64,000 nt of DNA from Porticoccaceae bacterium LTM1 (lineage in GTDB: Bacteria; Pseudomonadota; Gammaproteobacteria; Pseudomonadales; Porticoccaceae). The notes under the pieces were generated by a model. That model did not search any database. It was not told the DNA's origin and saw nothing but the letters and a program-made list of their open reading frames with translations. Positions 7,335-15,813 of the stretch are shown one piece after another; positions within the stretch are counted from its first letter, which is position 1, and every line of letters begins with the position of its first letter. The stretch spans positions 2,559,501 through 2,623,500 of the forward strand of contig CP127080.1 in assembly GCA_030252795.1 (NCBI GenBank), in the 5' to 3' direction. A program made the translations under genes and the position numbers.

Positions 7335-9386
7335 TTAGTTAACCAGCGGCAGGTTGCCATACTTCTCGGCGTACTCCAGCATTTGCGCGCTGAAGTCCCC
7401 AGGGTATTCAACCTTCACATCCACCATCTGCTCTCCATCCATTACCGGTACCAGACGCGGGTTGATGAAACCACCATAGGGTGGAATACCGAGCTTCTCG
7501 GAGCGGGCCAAAACCTCTTGGTGAATAGCCTGGTCTACCTGAACTCCATAGTTTTCAACCAGTGCTTTACCCGCCTCGTAATCGCCTTCCGACTTTATAC
7601 GCTGAATTTCACGCAGCAGTGCACCAAAAATGGTGCGCAGCTTGTCGTAGTCATTAATTACAAAGTAGGTTTTACCATTTTCAACTTTACGCTCAATGAC
7701 ATTGTCGACAGCACCGTGCTCCATTGCCCAGGAAGCCACCAATTGGCGATTGCGCATGTGCGCCTCTTCAATAATGGCACCCGGCTCAAGGCGACGCAGT
7801 TGCAGCATAAGGCCATTTCGAATATAGGTGTCATATTCGGCTTTACCCACTTCCAGTGAATCCATTACACCCATTTCAATCAGTTTTGGATCTGGCAGGA
7901 AGTACAGGGCAACCAGGTCGGCGCGGGCTTCTTCCAGGGTGGAAGCATAGTTTTTCAGGGTCTCTTTGGGAGTTCCGACACCCGGGTTCAGTTTACCGGA
8001 GGCGTGACCGATAACCTCGTGCAGGCTGGTCATCAGTTTGCCGGCTTTGGACGCATACTTTTTCGAACGCTCTACTTCTTCTTTGGTATAAGCAAACTCT
8101 TCCAGCAGCCCTTCACCTTGAGCCTCATCGTAGGCAGACACGATATTGCCCAGACTTACCGATTTGGAACCGTGTGTAGAACGAATCCAGTTGGCGTTTG
8201 GCAGGTTTACACCGATTGGCGTAGACGGAGATGCATCACCAGCTTCACCGGCCACATTCACCACCTTATAAGACACGCCCACCACGTTTGGTTTTTTATG
8301 CGCATCATCAATGGAGGAGTTATCTTCAAACCACTGGGCATTTTCTGCCACTACTGCCATCTGCTCGGACGCAGCAAAGTCGTTGATTTGAATAATGCTC
8401 TCGTAGGAACCGCGATAGCCCATCGGGTCGTTGTAGACCTCAATGAATGAGTTGATGTAATCGATATCGCCCTTGGTAGCACCAGCCCAGGCAATGTTGT
8501 AGGCATCCCAGGTTTCCAGATCACCGGTGCGGTAGTAATCGATCAACAGTTTCAGGGCGTCTGCCTGCTCCTGGTTTTCCGCAACGGTTACTGCTTTTTC
8601 CAGCCATCCAATGATTTTTTCAATGGCGCTACCGTACATACCACCAACGTGCCAAACCTGCTCTTCCAGCTCACCGTCCGCATTGCGTACCAGCTTGGAG
8701 TTCAGGCCGTATGAAATCGGCTCATGATCGTCTTTGTCGATTTTGGCTGCATAGTAAGCTTCAGCATCTTTTTGCGAGACCGTGGGATCGTAGAAGTTAG
8801 TGGCCGACGCCAACAGCAGATCCTTATTGGAATCGAGACTTACCTTCTTGGCATCAACACTTGGATCGAAAATAGCGGTCAGAACTTCTTCGCCAAGTTC
8901 CGCGCCGGAAGCATTCAACAGGCCCTCAAAGTACTCGCGACTGAAACCCGGCTTGAACTTGTCCATGGAGTAATGGTGGTGAATACCGTTGGAGAACCAC
9001 ACTCGCTTGGTGTAAGTCTCAAAGGCTTTCCAGTCATCGCTTGCCTTGTCACCCTGGTAGCTGCGAATAATTGATTCCAGCGCATTGCGAATAGTCAGGT
9101 TGTGACGGTAGTTCTGGTCCCAGATAATGTCACGGCCTTCATAACCGGCTTGGGTCAGGTAGTAAGCCAGCTGCTTCTGTTGCAGGGTCAGCTTGTCCCA
9201 GCCAGGAATCTGGTAACGAATCAGTTGAACATCGGCAAACTTCTCCGCCACCCACTGGAACTCGGGCTGTGTCGCCTCAGCTGCTGGCTTGGCGGCAGCC
9301 TGTTCAGGTGCGGTTTCATTCTTAGAGGAGTCACATCCGGCCAAAGCGATCGCCGCTGAGAGCGCCAAAATCTTGAAATTGTTCAT
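7335..9386 (-). CDS. Dipeptidyl-peptidase III (M49 zinc peptidase), lipoprotein form
   Basis: The M49 zinc motif HEVIGH is at residues 456-461 and is followed by the EEARAD helix that supplies the third zinc ligand. The protein is 683 residues when begun at ATG 9386. That start gives a clean lipoprotein signal, with lipobox LAGC near residue 18 and an Ala/Glu-rich linker, which the longer upstream reading would bury. It should remove dipeptides from the N termini of small peptides in the periplasm. Nearly all eukaryotic DPP III are cytosolic, but bacterial lipoprotein forms are known. The divergent neighbour is another putative metallopeptidase. Confidence 0.9.
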   Translation of the reverse strand: MNNFKILALSAAIALAGCDSSKNETAPEQAAAKPAAEATQPEFQWVAEKFADVQLIRYQIPGWDKLTLQQKQLAYYLTQAGYEGRDIIWDQNYRHNLTIRNALESIIRSYQGDKASDDWKAFETYTKRVWFSNGIHHHYSMDKFKPGFSREYFEGLLNASGAELGEEVLTAIFDPSVDAKKVSLDSNKDLLLASATNFYDPTVSQKDAEAYYAAKIDKDDHEPISYGLNSKLVRNADGELEEQVWHVGGMYGSAIEKIIGWLEKAVTVAENQEQADALKLLIDYYRTGDLETWDAYNIAWAGATKGDIDYINSFIEVYNDPMGYRGSYESIIQINDFAASEQMAVVAENAQWFEDNSSIDDAHKKPNVVGVSYKVVNVAGEAGDASPSTPIGVNLPNANWIRSTHGSKSVSLGNIVSAYDEAQGEGLLEEFAYTKEEVERSKKYASKAGKLMTSLHEVIGHASGKLNPGVGTPKETLKNYASTLEEARADLVALYFLPDPKLIEMGVMDSLEVGKAEYDTYIRNGLMLQLRRLEPGAIIEEAHMRNRQLVASWAMEHGAVDNVIERKVENGKTYFVINDYDKLRTIFGALLREIQRIKSEGDYEAGKALVENYGVQVDQAIHQEVLARSEKLGIPPYGGFINPRLVPVMDGEQMVDVKVEYPGDFSAQMLEYAEKYGNLPLVN

Positions 9387-9579
9387 AGTGATCACTGTTA
9401 TGGTTATGAAAAGTGGGTCGATTGTAGGGGCTATCACCCTACTTTTTAAAGGGCTTTTTTCAAAAGACAACCGAATGACGACTGAAAAGGTGTGTCTTCC
9501 CAAAGCCATCACAACGCTTGACCGAATCCCCTATCAGCCCGAAGATAGCGGCATTCATCCTCCCTTTGGCGAGAACACC

Positions 9580-10734
9580 ATGACCGCTAAAAAGCCCGCA
9601 CATCCTCCCCATTGGGCAAAAGTACAAGCGCTGGATAGCGCCCTGTTTGAACTGGCTGACAACATCAGCATTCTGGATGTAATCGCACCACTCAATTACA
9701 AGACGCAGAAGCAGACTTTTTTTGAAACCAACTACAAGAAGTCACCGACATTTACTTATAAACAAAACGCCATCGACTCATTTCAGCTGAAGCGTAAGCT
9801 TTACAGTTTGCCGGTTGAAAAGCTTAAAGATGAAGATCTGGTTAACCTCTACAGTGACGTCATTGAATCCTATGCCGACAAAGTGGAGCAATACAATTCC
9901 ATCGGCACATCAAACCTTGTTTACGACTCACTGCGCTATTTTGGTGAGCCAAGCGAAAAGGACATTCGCAATGCCGAATTTATCCTGCACCTGCCCGCCT
10001 CCATGAACGAAAAAGATCCGGTGCCGGTAAATGCAAAGCAGCTTTCCAAACACTTGATTGCCTTTGCCAAAGAGCACGGCTATGAACACCAGGTGAAACT
10101 GGATGATAAAATGATCGCCAACGCCCTGGTCACCGGTCTAACAGTAAAAATCAACACAGCGGCGCAAGTGACCGAAACCGAAATGAGGGCTCTGGCGCAC
10201 CACGAATTGGGTGTACACCTGGTTACCACTTTAAATGCGCGCAACCAGCCATTAAAAGTACTGTCACTGGGCTGCCCCGTGAACACCATGACCCAGGAAG
10301 GTATCGCAATTCTCAGCGAGTACCTGGCCGGCTGCATGACACTGCCACGCCTGAAAATTCTCGCCCTGCGAGTATTGGCAGTTAAATCGATGCTGCAGGA
10401 GAAAGATTTCAAGCGCACATTTTTAATGCTGAAAGAGGAGTATCAGGTTTCCGACAACGACGCATTTACCATCACAGCACGGGTTTACCGCGGCGGCGGC
10501 TTCACCAAGGATTACTTGTACCTGCAGGGTCTGCACCAGATGCTCAATGCATACGAAACTGAAACTAATTTCCAAAACTTGCTGTGCGGAAAAGTCTCCC
10601 TGGAACATTTGCCGATCATTAGTCGGCTGGTTGGAAAAGGTTATTTGAATAAACCGAAGTACATCACTCCGGCAATCGCATCACCATCCGTGGATGACCC
10701 GATTCAGAAATTTATTGTTCATGCGATTATGTAG
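9580..10734 (+). CDS. DUF1704 / QEGLA-motif metallopeptidase-like protein
   Basis: About 384 residues from ATG 9580; ATG 9475 is also open and neither has a strong ribosome site. The core has HELGVH (H208-E209-x3-H213) and then TQEGIAILSEYLAG, the paired motifs of the 'flavohemoglobin expression-modulating QEGLA' family. Eukaryotic relatives (MATCAP) are zinc tyrosine carboxypeptidases acting on tubulin, which supports a metallo-carboxypeptidase activity. The bacterial substrate is unknown. The gene is transcribed divergently from DPP III, so both may serve peptide turnover. Confidence 0.8.
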   Translation: MTAKKPAHPPHWAKVQALDSALFELADNISILDVIAPLNYKTQKQTFFETNYKKSPTFTYKQNAIDSFQLKRKLYSLPVEKLKDEDLVNLYSDVIESYADKVEQYNSIGTSNLVYDSLRYFGEPSEKDIRNAEFILHLPASMNEKDPVPVNAKQLSKHLIAFAKEHGYEHQVKLDDKMIANALVTGLTVKINTAAQVTETEMRALAHHELGVHLVTTLNARNQPLKVLSLGCPVNTMTQEGIAILSEYLAGCMTLPRLKILALRVLAVKSMLQEKDFKRTFLMLKEEYQVSDNDAFTITARVYRGGGFTKDYLYLQGLHQMLNAYETETNFQNLLCGKVSLEHLPIISRLVGKGYLNKPKYITPAIASPSVDDPIQKFIVHAIM

Positions 10735-10746
10735 GTGGATTCCATC

Positions 10747-10775
10747 GTCATTACGAGGAGTGAAACGACGCGGCA
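10747..10775 (+). repeat. Dispersed intergenic repeat fragment
   Basis: The stretch beginning CGTCATTACGAGGAGTGAA and ending ACGACGCGGC matches a pattern common in many proteobacterial intergenic regions. A related inverted copy is at about 31422-31441. It sits between convergent genes. Confidence 0.55.
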
Positions 10776-10805
10776 AACCAGTGACTTAACCTCTCACGCA
10801 AACAA

Positions 10806-11552
10806 CTACTCTCCGCGGTGAATACGCTGAATCAACTCCGGTATCTCGTCAGGGTGCAACACAGTGTGGTGGGGATCAATTCCCAGTTCTGCATCCAGTG
10901 GCTGCTGGTGTTGGACCCAAATAGAGGTAATCCCGCTATTCAGGGCGCCGGCAATATCCGCGCGCAGGCTGTCACCCACATGTACCGCCTCGTGCGCTTC
11001 GCAATCCGCCAGTCGCATCGCTTTTTCAAAAATTGAGCGATTGGGTTTTGGCTCCGGCTCCTGGCCACCGATAATAATGTGATCGACATGCCTGGCGAGA
11101 TTCACTCGACGAATCTTGGGTATCTGCGAAAATTCCGGCCCATTGGTGATAACCACCAGGGTAAAGAACTGGCGAGCCTCGGCCAAAAACTCGGCAATTC
11201 CCGGATAGAAATCAAATGCCACCAGCCGGTCATCATCAAAACTGGTCTGGAGATCTTCGATGGTCTGGTCATCCAACTGCTCAATACCATTGGCCTCCAG
11301 CAAATCGCGAATTACCTGTTTGCGAAATGCTTCTTCGCTCTGCTGCTCAATTATCGGCATATAGCGCTCACGCTGTACGTCAGTCCACTCCCGGTAGATC
11401 AGAGTGACATACTCATCAGCGATGGCTTTGCCGTTGATATCGCGGTCCGTCAGTGCCTCTATCGAACGCCCCATCAGCTCTTTGGCCTTCTCATTGGCGG
11501 CATTGGTATCACACAGCGTATCGTCCATATCGAAGAAAAGGGCTTTAAGCAT
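10806..11552 (-). CDS. HAD-superfamily hydrolase (YjjG/phosphoglycolate-phosphatase-like)
   Basis: The 248-residue protein starts at 11552, with AGGA six bases upstream. Motif I is FFDMDDTLCDT (nucleophile D8, acid D10), motif II is VVITNGPEF, motif III is the lysine in EPEPKPNRSIF and motif IV is HVGDSLRADIAGA. A helical cap lies between residues 20 and 90, as in subclass IA enzymes. It probably dephosphorylates a nucleotide or sugar phosphate. A longer start at 11585 has no ribosome site. Confidence 0.85.
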   Translation of the reverse strand: MLKALFFDMDDTLCDTNAANEKAKELMGRSIEALTDRDINGKAIADEYVTLIYREWTDVQRERYMPIIEQQSEEAFRKQVIRDLLEANGIEQLDDQTIEDLQTSFDDDRLVAFDFYPGIAEFLAEARQFFTLVVITNGPEFSQIPKIRRVNLARHVDHIIIGGQEPEPKPNRSIFEKAMRLADCEAHEAVHVGDSLRADIAGALNSGITSIWVQHQQPLDAELGIDPHHTVLHPDEIPELIQRIHRGE

Positions 11553-11674
11553 TGGGAATCCTGTCGAAGTTATTCGGTGAATCAATTAGGTGGGGCATTA
11601 TAGCAACCTGAAGCCGGCTTTGAGTCGGTGGGATTTGCAAGGCGACGAATACAACGTGATGCTGACTAAATAAA

Positions 11675-11724
11675 GAGCCAGACAATGCACATTTTACAAT
11701 GACTTATCTGTGCTGGCCTGGCTC
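11675..11724. terminator. Terminator-like hairpin after the cupin gene
   Basis: GAGCCAG (11675) pairs with CTGGCTC (to 11724), with an inner GCAC/GTGC pairing. It lies between convergently ending genes, just after the cupin stop. The U-tract is only AT-rich (TTTATTTAG on the minus strand), so termination is probable rather than certain. Confidence 0.45.
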
Positions 11725-11740
11725 ATAAATTACCAGAAAG

Positions 11741-12103
11741 TTACTCTTTAATTTCCACCAGAATCACTTCCAACGGACTGTCACTCAGGTTTTCAGGAAG
11801 GTGTTCCTCTTGATCACTCCACATGGGCTCACCTACTTTTAAGGTGTACTCCTCGGAAGTACCGTCGGGAAGATTCATTCTGACCTTATTCTCTGTCATA
11901 GCGATGGAAACATTGGGGCCGTGGGTATGCATAACCGACTTTTCACCTGGCCCGTACTGGATTTTAATTACTCGAACCTTGTCGTTTTCAAGTACCACGG
12001 TGTAGTGCTCGGGGTCTGCCTTGACTGCGTCCTCGCCGATGGCGAAATATGAAAGCAATGAAACTGCAAGAAAAGAGAGGGCAATGATCACATACTTGTG
12101 CAT
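11741..12103 (-). CDS. Exported small cupin-domain protein
   Basis: The 120-residue protein has an N-terminal hydrophobic signal segment (residues about 4-22) followed by a single cupin barrel. The metal-binding cupin 1 motif is seen as PGEKSVMHTHGP. Cupin 2 is degenerate (SDQEEHLPENLSD). Such small periplasmic cupins are often annotated as cytoplasmic or hypothetical, and I know of no assigned reaction. It is a single gene with a hairpin behind it and no obvious partner. Confidence 0.78.
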   Translation of the reverse strand: MHKYVIIALSFLAVSLLSYFAIGEDAVKADPEHYTVVLENDKVRVIKIQYGPGEKSVMHTHGPNVSIAMTENKVRMNLPDGTSEEYTLKVGEPMWSDQEEHLPENLSDSPLEVILVEIKE

Positions 12104-12276
12104 GATAGATTCCTCATATCAGGTAGTTGGATGAGGGTGCTCGGAGAGCTCTAGAAGTGTAGCAAAGCTTTTATAAATCGCCACGAGCGGGCGACTGGAA
12201 AGGATAGTATTTCAATGTCATTCCCCGATGGGCTTTTAATTAGTATCCACCCGGAAACAGCACAAATAGCCCAGAG

Positions 12277-12304
12277 CGTCATTCCCGCGAAGGCGGGAAT
12301 GACG
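12277..12304. repeat. REP-like palindromic repeat
   Basis: Perfect 12-bp arms (CGTCATTCCCGC / GCGGGAATGACG) around the tetraloop GAAG. This is the widespread intergenic palindrome of proteobacteria. Another copy lies inside hsdR (27794-27816) and variants lie at 31475-31498 and 31528-31545. Confidence 0.85.
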
Positions 12305-12344
12305 CCAGATTCCGAATGGACACAAATCAATCAACCGGAAAACC

Positions 12345-13589
12345 TTACTTCCAGACCTCCCAAAGCCACTGGCGGTGCTGTTCAGCAGCCTTATCAAAAA
12401 CACCTGCTCTCAACGCATAGTCAACAACAGCGGCGTGAGCAGCCTTTTTGTCACCTGCGTATTTGAACAGGAACTCAGCCACATCGTTGGCCTCCGCTGT
12501 ACGACCCACACTCAGCAATGAAACATAACGCTCCGCACCTTCAGATCGCATCTGGAAATCGATTTGTTCAGGTTGTGTGCGCCCCTCTGAACGTACCCCC
12601 GGGTACATGCCCGGACTGCCAGCAGGAGGCTCTGTGCCATTATTTTTGGCAACTAAATGTGCGTAAGCTTCGATGTAGCCTTTGGTGTTTTTATCACCAA
12701 TACTGTAGCCCGCCGCTTTCCAGGCACCGTGTTCGCTAAAAAGCCCGAATAAGCCACTGGTCTTGAGTACAGCCTGCCCTTTTTTGGTTTCAGCCATGCG
12801 CTGTCCCCAATTGACTACAGTTTCAGTCTTTCCGGCCATGTTGGCAAACTGTCGCCACATGCCCAGAGTGTCTCTTGTGGGAGACTTTGCAACTTCCTGA
12901 GTTATCTCGTCAAAGCACTGTTTGGCCACGGCACGAGCAGGCTCATGACCCCGCACGATGCTGTTCAGAATACCCGGAAGCATATTTTTTAACGGGAAAC
13001 CATAGCTGCTCTTTTCCTCGCCAGTGTTTTCCCAAAGCCACTTCCATTCCTCCAGAGCCGGTTCGTAGAATTTGCTATTAATCAATTCGCTGGTGAGTTC
13101 TGCACGGTCAGCAACAGACATCTGGATAGCACCTTTCTGCACATCTGCAAGCTGCTTCAATAGTGCTTGCCCTCGTGTCTCGCCCTTTTGTAAAGCTCTC
13201 AGCCACTCCATCATAAAAGCGGCGCTCTGCAGCCCCACTACACGATCTTGCAGATCCCCCTTAAAGGCGATAATGGTTGGGAAAGCAGTTATGCCTAGTT
13301 CATCCTTCAACGCTTCGTGCTCATCCATATCCAGCTGGATAGAGATCGCATTGGCCTCAAGCCATTTAACCAGATCGGCATCAACCCAAGTGGTTTTGTC
13401 CATCTGCTTGCAGGGACCACACCAGCTGGTCATCGCATCCAGAATCAGGAGCTTGTTTTCGTCGGCAGCGCGTTTGGCCGCCTCTTCGTATTCCATATCG
13501 ACAAACACCGGTGGAACACTGGCATTTGCCACAGACCCCAGCAACGCCAATAGCAGCAGCACAGGCATTAAGCAGAAACGTTTCTTCAT
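12345..13589 (-). CDS. Exported thioredoxin-fold protein with long helical C-terminal domain
   Basis: The 414-residue protein starts at ATG 13589 with GAGGAAT upstream; a longer frame to 13763 is not needed. A signal peptide (about 1-23) leads into a thioredoxin domain with active site SWCGPCKQM (C57, C60) and cis-Pro segment ITAFPTIIAF. The remaining 270 residues are helical without a recognised domain. Likely a periplasmic thiol-disulfide protein. It lies 290 bp downstream of the sigma/anti-sigma/tail-protein genes on the same strand, so it may or may not be part of that regulon. Confidence 0.82.
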   Translation of the reverse strand: MKKRFCLMPVLLLLALLGSVANASVPPVFVDMEYEEAAKRAADENKLLILDAMTSWCGPCKQMDKTTWVDADLVKWLEANAISIQLDMDEHEALKDELGITAFPTIIAFKGDLQDRVVGLQSAAFMMEWLRALQKGETRGQALLKQLADVQKGAIQMSVADRAELTSELINSKFYEPALEEWKWLWENTGEEKSSYGFPLKNMLPGILNSIVRGHEPARAVAKQCFDEITQEVAKSPTRDTLGMWRQFANMAGKTETVVNWGQRMAETKKGQAVLKTSGLFGLFSEHGAWKAAGYSIGDKNTKGYIEAYAHLVAKNNGTEPPAGSPGMYPGVRSEGRTQPEQIDFQMRSEGAERYVSLLSVGRTAEANDVAEFLFKYAGDKKAAHAAVVDYALRAGVFDKAAEQHRQWLWEVWK

Positions 13590-13881
13590 AAGATTCCTCA
13601 CAAAACTTGGTACTAGGGACAACCATTGTCCCGGCAATACACCTCGGCATTCTTCAATTGGATTATTGGCACTCTGGGCCGATGGCTTATCTACTAAAAC
13701 GAAGAACGGGGCTGTTTTGGGAACTCTGACACAAGTACTGGTGGCGAACGACAGTCGTACCACGTTAGATGGATATGCAGGTGCATGGATCCGTTAACTT
13801 GGGGAAGTTCAAATCTGTAAGGCATCGATGCTTATACCGACACCTTCCATGAATACCTGCGAGGCTTATTAAAGAGGGAAA

Positions 13882-14439
13882 TTAATTGCGCCCAGGCCTT
13901 TCGGGTTTTTCTGGCTTCTCCGGCCTTTCGGGGGTATCTGGTTTTTCTACACGCTCCGGACGTTCCGGTCGAGCAGCCGGTTCAGCACGTTCGGGCCTCC
14001 CCCCTCTTTCAACAGATTCTGGCTTTCTGTCGGGAACAGAAATACCTTCAAATACAGGAGTCTTCTGCTCAGAAGGATTCTGTTCTGCATTTGCGCCCTT
14101 GAGCTCAGCCGCTCCCCTGCCAGCATTTTCAGTATGTTCATTGCCCACACTCTCAGGGACATGGATACCTGCTTGTTGGCCAGCTTCAGACTTAACCACT
14201 TCAGAGATACCCGCGCCTTGCGCTTTTTCAGGCGCTGCAAGTTGAGGTCTGTCCCCTGCAACATCGACCACACCGGGTCGTTCGATTTTTTCAGGTTTGG
14301 GTGGCAGGGATACCTTATGCACGATCCCCTTCGGCACCTCGCCTTCCTTCAAGATGGTAATTGAGCTTGTGCCTTTCCCGTCAGCCAATGCCAGTCCTGT
14401 GAACATCCCTGCTGTGATTAATAAGGATAATCTTTTCAT
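13882..14439 (-). CDS. Secreted protein with Pro/Glu/Lys/Arg-rich C-terminal tail
   Basis: About 185 residues from ATG 14439; a GTG at 14451 is also possible. It has a signal peptide cleaved near ALADG, a Pro/Ala/Glu-rich low-complexity middle, and a tail of repeated PER/PEK units (PERPEKPEKPERPGRN) of about 50 residues. No enzyme domain is visible. It begins 18 bp after the anti-sigma stop, so it is co-transcribed with the sigma/anti-sigma pair. The tail is nearly identical in style to that of the protein at 15814-16563. The function is unknown; a periplasmic or surface binding role is only a guess. Confidence 0.65.
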   Translation of the reverse strand: MKRLSLLITAGMFTGLALADGKGTSSITILKEGEVPKGIVHKVSLPPKPEKIERPGVVDVAGDRPQLAAPEKAQGAGISEVVKSEAGQQAGIHVPESVGNEHTENAGRGAAELKGANAEQNPSEQKTPVFEGISVPDRKPESVERGGRPERAEPAARPERPERVEKPDTPERPEKPEKPERPGRN

Positions 14440-14457
14440 AACGTTTATCACTTTCTG

Positions 14458-15096
14458 CTAGGCACTGGCTGCCAGTTCGGCCGCGCTGACATTCACCCGA
14501 ACACTTTGCACTTCCCCATTCGAGCTATAGGAAATTTCCATATATCCCTCTTCATCCGAGTTCATCACTACAGGCAAGGTAAGAAGATTTTTGCCTTGCA
14601 GCAGTTCAGTTTCCCAGCTTAATTGCTGCGATGCCGGATAGCCTTCGATAGTCATGTTATCCGCCAGAGAAACCGTAATAGTGGACGACGGCAGGTGAAC
14701 ATCGCTGTCGATAACTACATTCACCATTTTGATTTCATTTACCTGCAGCGCTATCGGTTCTGCCACTTGGGGTACCACAGCATCTGCAACAGTTGGATCA
14801 CTACCGTTAAAATCCATTGACCCTATAGAGCCAATCAAAATTCCAACAACCAGTGCCGCAGCTACTGGCCAATAGGTTGAAGAGCGTTTTACGGAACGGG
14901 TATTTTCCTTTACTGCTTTGGCGATGCAGCGGTCGGCAAAATCGTCACTCGGTGCAGGCTGAAAAGCATTTAATTGCTGAGCCAGTTGGTAGTCACTGTA
15001 AAAGTGTTTGCAGAGGTCACAGTTTACGAGGTGCTGCTGCAATCCGTCAGCTGCACCGCTCTGCTGTATTTTTTGTTGTACCTCAAAACATTTCAT
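14458..15096 (-). CDS. Membrane anti-sigma factor with zinc-binding (ZAS) N terminus
   Basis: About 212 residues. The start at 15096 has GAGGTGG upstream and overlaps the sigma gene by 14 bp. The N-terminal domain carries H22-x3-C26-x2-C29 plus C3, the ZAS zinc motif of ECF anti-sigma factors. One transmembrane helix follows at about 78-95 (VAAALVVGILIGSIG), and the C-terminal 115 residues would be periplasmic and beta-rich. It should hold the partner sigma factor at the inner membrane until an envelope signal releases it. Confidence 0.85.
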   Translation of the reverse strand: MKCFEVQQKIQQSGAADGLQQHLVNCDLCKHFYSDYQLAQQLNAFQPAPSDDFADRCIAKAVKENTRSVKRSSTYWPVAAALVVGILIGSIGSMDFNGSDPTVADAVVPQVAEPIALQVNEIKMVNVVIDSDVHLPSSTITVSLADNMTIEGYPASQQLSWETELLQGKNLLTLPVVMNSDEEGYMEISYSSNGEVQSVRVNVSAAELAASA

Positions 15097-15691
15097 GATG
15101 ACCACCTCTACCTATAACACGCTTGGCACCAGCAAAAGGTTCCACTCGAAGGCTTTTTTTAAGTTCCGCTTTTACCCGGTGCAAACGGGATTTAAGAGTA
15201 CCTAATGGCACATCAATCAATTCGGAAACTTCTTGCAGGGTAAACCCCTCGATCAGATGCATTACCACCAGCACCCTATTATCGTGACTCAGGGTCGACA
15301 ATGCCTGCTCTATAACTTGCGACTGCTGTGAGTTTTGTACACTCTTTTCCGGACCCGGTGTCGAAGCTGGTTGCTGCTCCAGGCTATCCGGATCTTCCGG
15401 GGTATCACTATTTTGATAACTGGCAGGATTGCGTTTTTGGCGGCGGCTGAGATCAACAAACTGGTTGTATACGACGCGCTTTAACCAGGGCTCCAACTGC
15501 TCCACTTCAGCCATTTCCGCCGTTTTGGGATACAGCTTAATCAATACATCCTGAACAATATCTTCCGCGTCGAATTGGGATCCGGCCAATTTATAGGCCA
15601 TTCGATAAAGTGCAGGGATATGCGGGCGCACCAACCGATCAAATTGATCAGCGGTCGCTTTTTCTTGGCTTTTTAAAGTCAAAAATCCCAT
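15083..15691 (-). CDS. ECF RNA polymerase sigma factor
   Basis: The 202-residue protein has sigma region 2 (ALYRMAYKLAGSQFDAEDIVQDVLIKLY), a variable acidic/Pro linker and region 4 (LIEGFTLQEVSELIDVP then GTLKSRLHRVKAELKK). It forms a coupled pair with the anti-sigma gene. The two flanking genes encoding Pro/Glu/Lys/Arg-tailed secreted proteins are candidate targets. The start at 15691 has only a weak ribosome site. No confident -35/-10 autoregulatory promoter was found. Confidence 0.9.
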   Translation of the reverse strand: MGFLTLKSQEKATADQFDRLVRPHIPALYRMAYKLAGSQFDAEDIVQDVLIKLYPKTAEMAEVEQLEPWLKRVVYNQFVDLSRRQKRNPASYQNSDTPEDPDSLEQQPASTPGPEKSVQNSQQSQVIEQALSTLSHDNRVLVVMHLIEGFTLQEVSELIDVPLGTLKSRLHRVKAELKKSLRVEPFAGAKRVIGRGGHHEMF

Positions 15692-15730
15692 TACTGACGC
15701 GATTCTTAGATAACTGTGTCACAAAGAAAA

Positions 15731-15758
15731 AGTGAAACAGCCCGTGCACGGGCTGTTT
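15731..15758 (-). terminator. Rho-independent terminator after the tail-protein gene
   Basis: A perfect palindrome with arms AAACAGCCCG and CGGGCTGTTT around TGCA lies just downstream of the stop at 15814. On the minus strand it runs into CACTTTTTCTTTG. It separates this gene from the sigma gene. Confidence 0.8.
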
Positions 15759-15813
15759 CAACGTGGAGTAGATTGAGTGTACGACTACCCCACAGTCACC
15801 TGCAAGGAAGCGA

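Noticed and set aside
9387-9512. Longer N terminus for dipeptidyl-peptidase III
   Set aside because: It would bury a good lipoprotein signal peptide and has no clear ribosome site.
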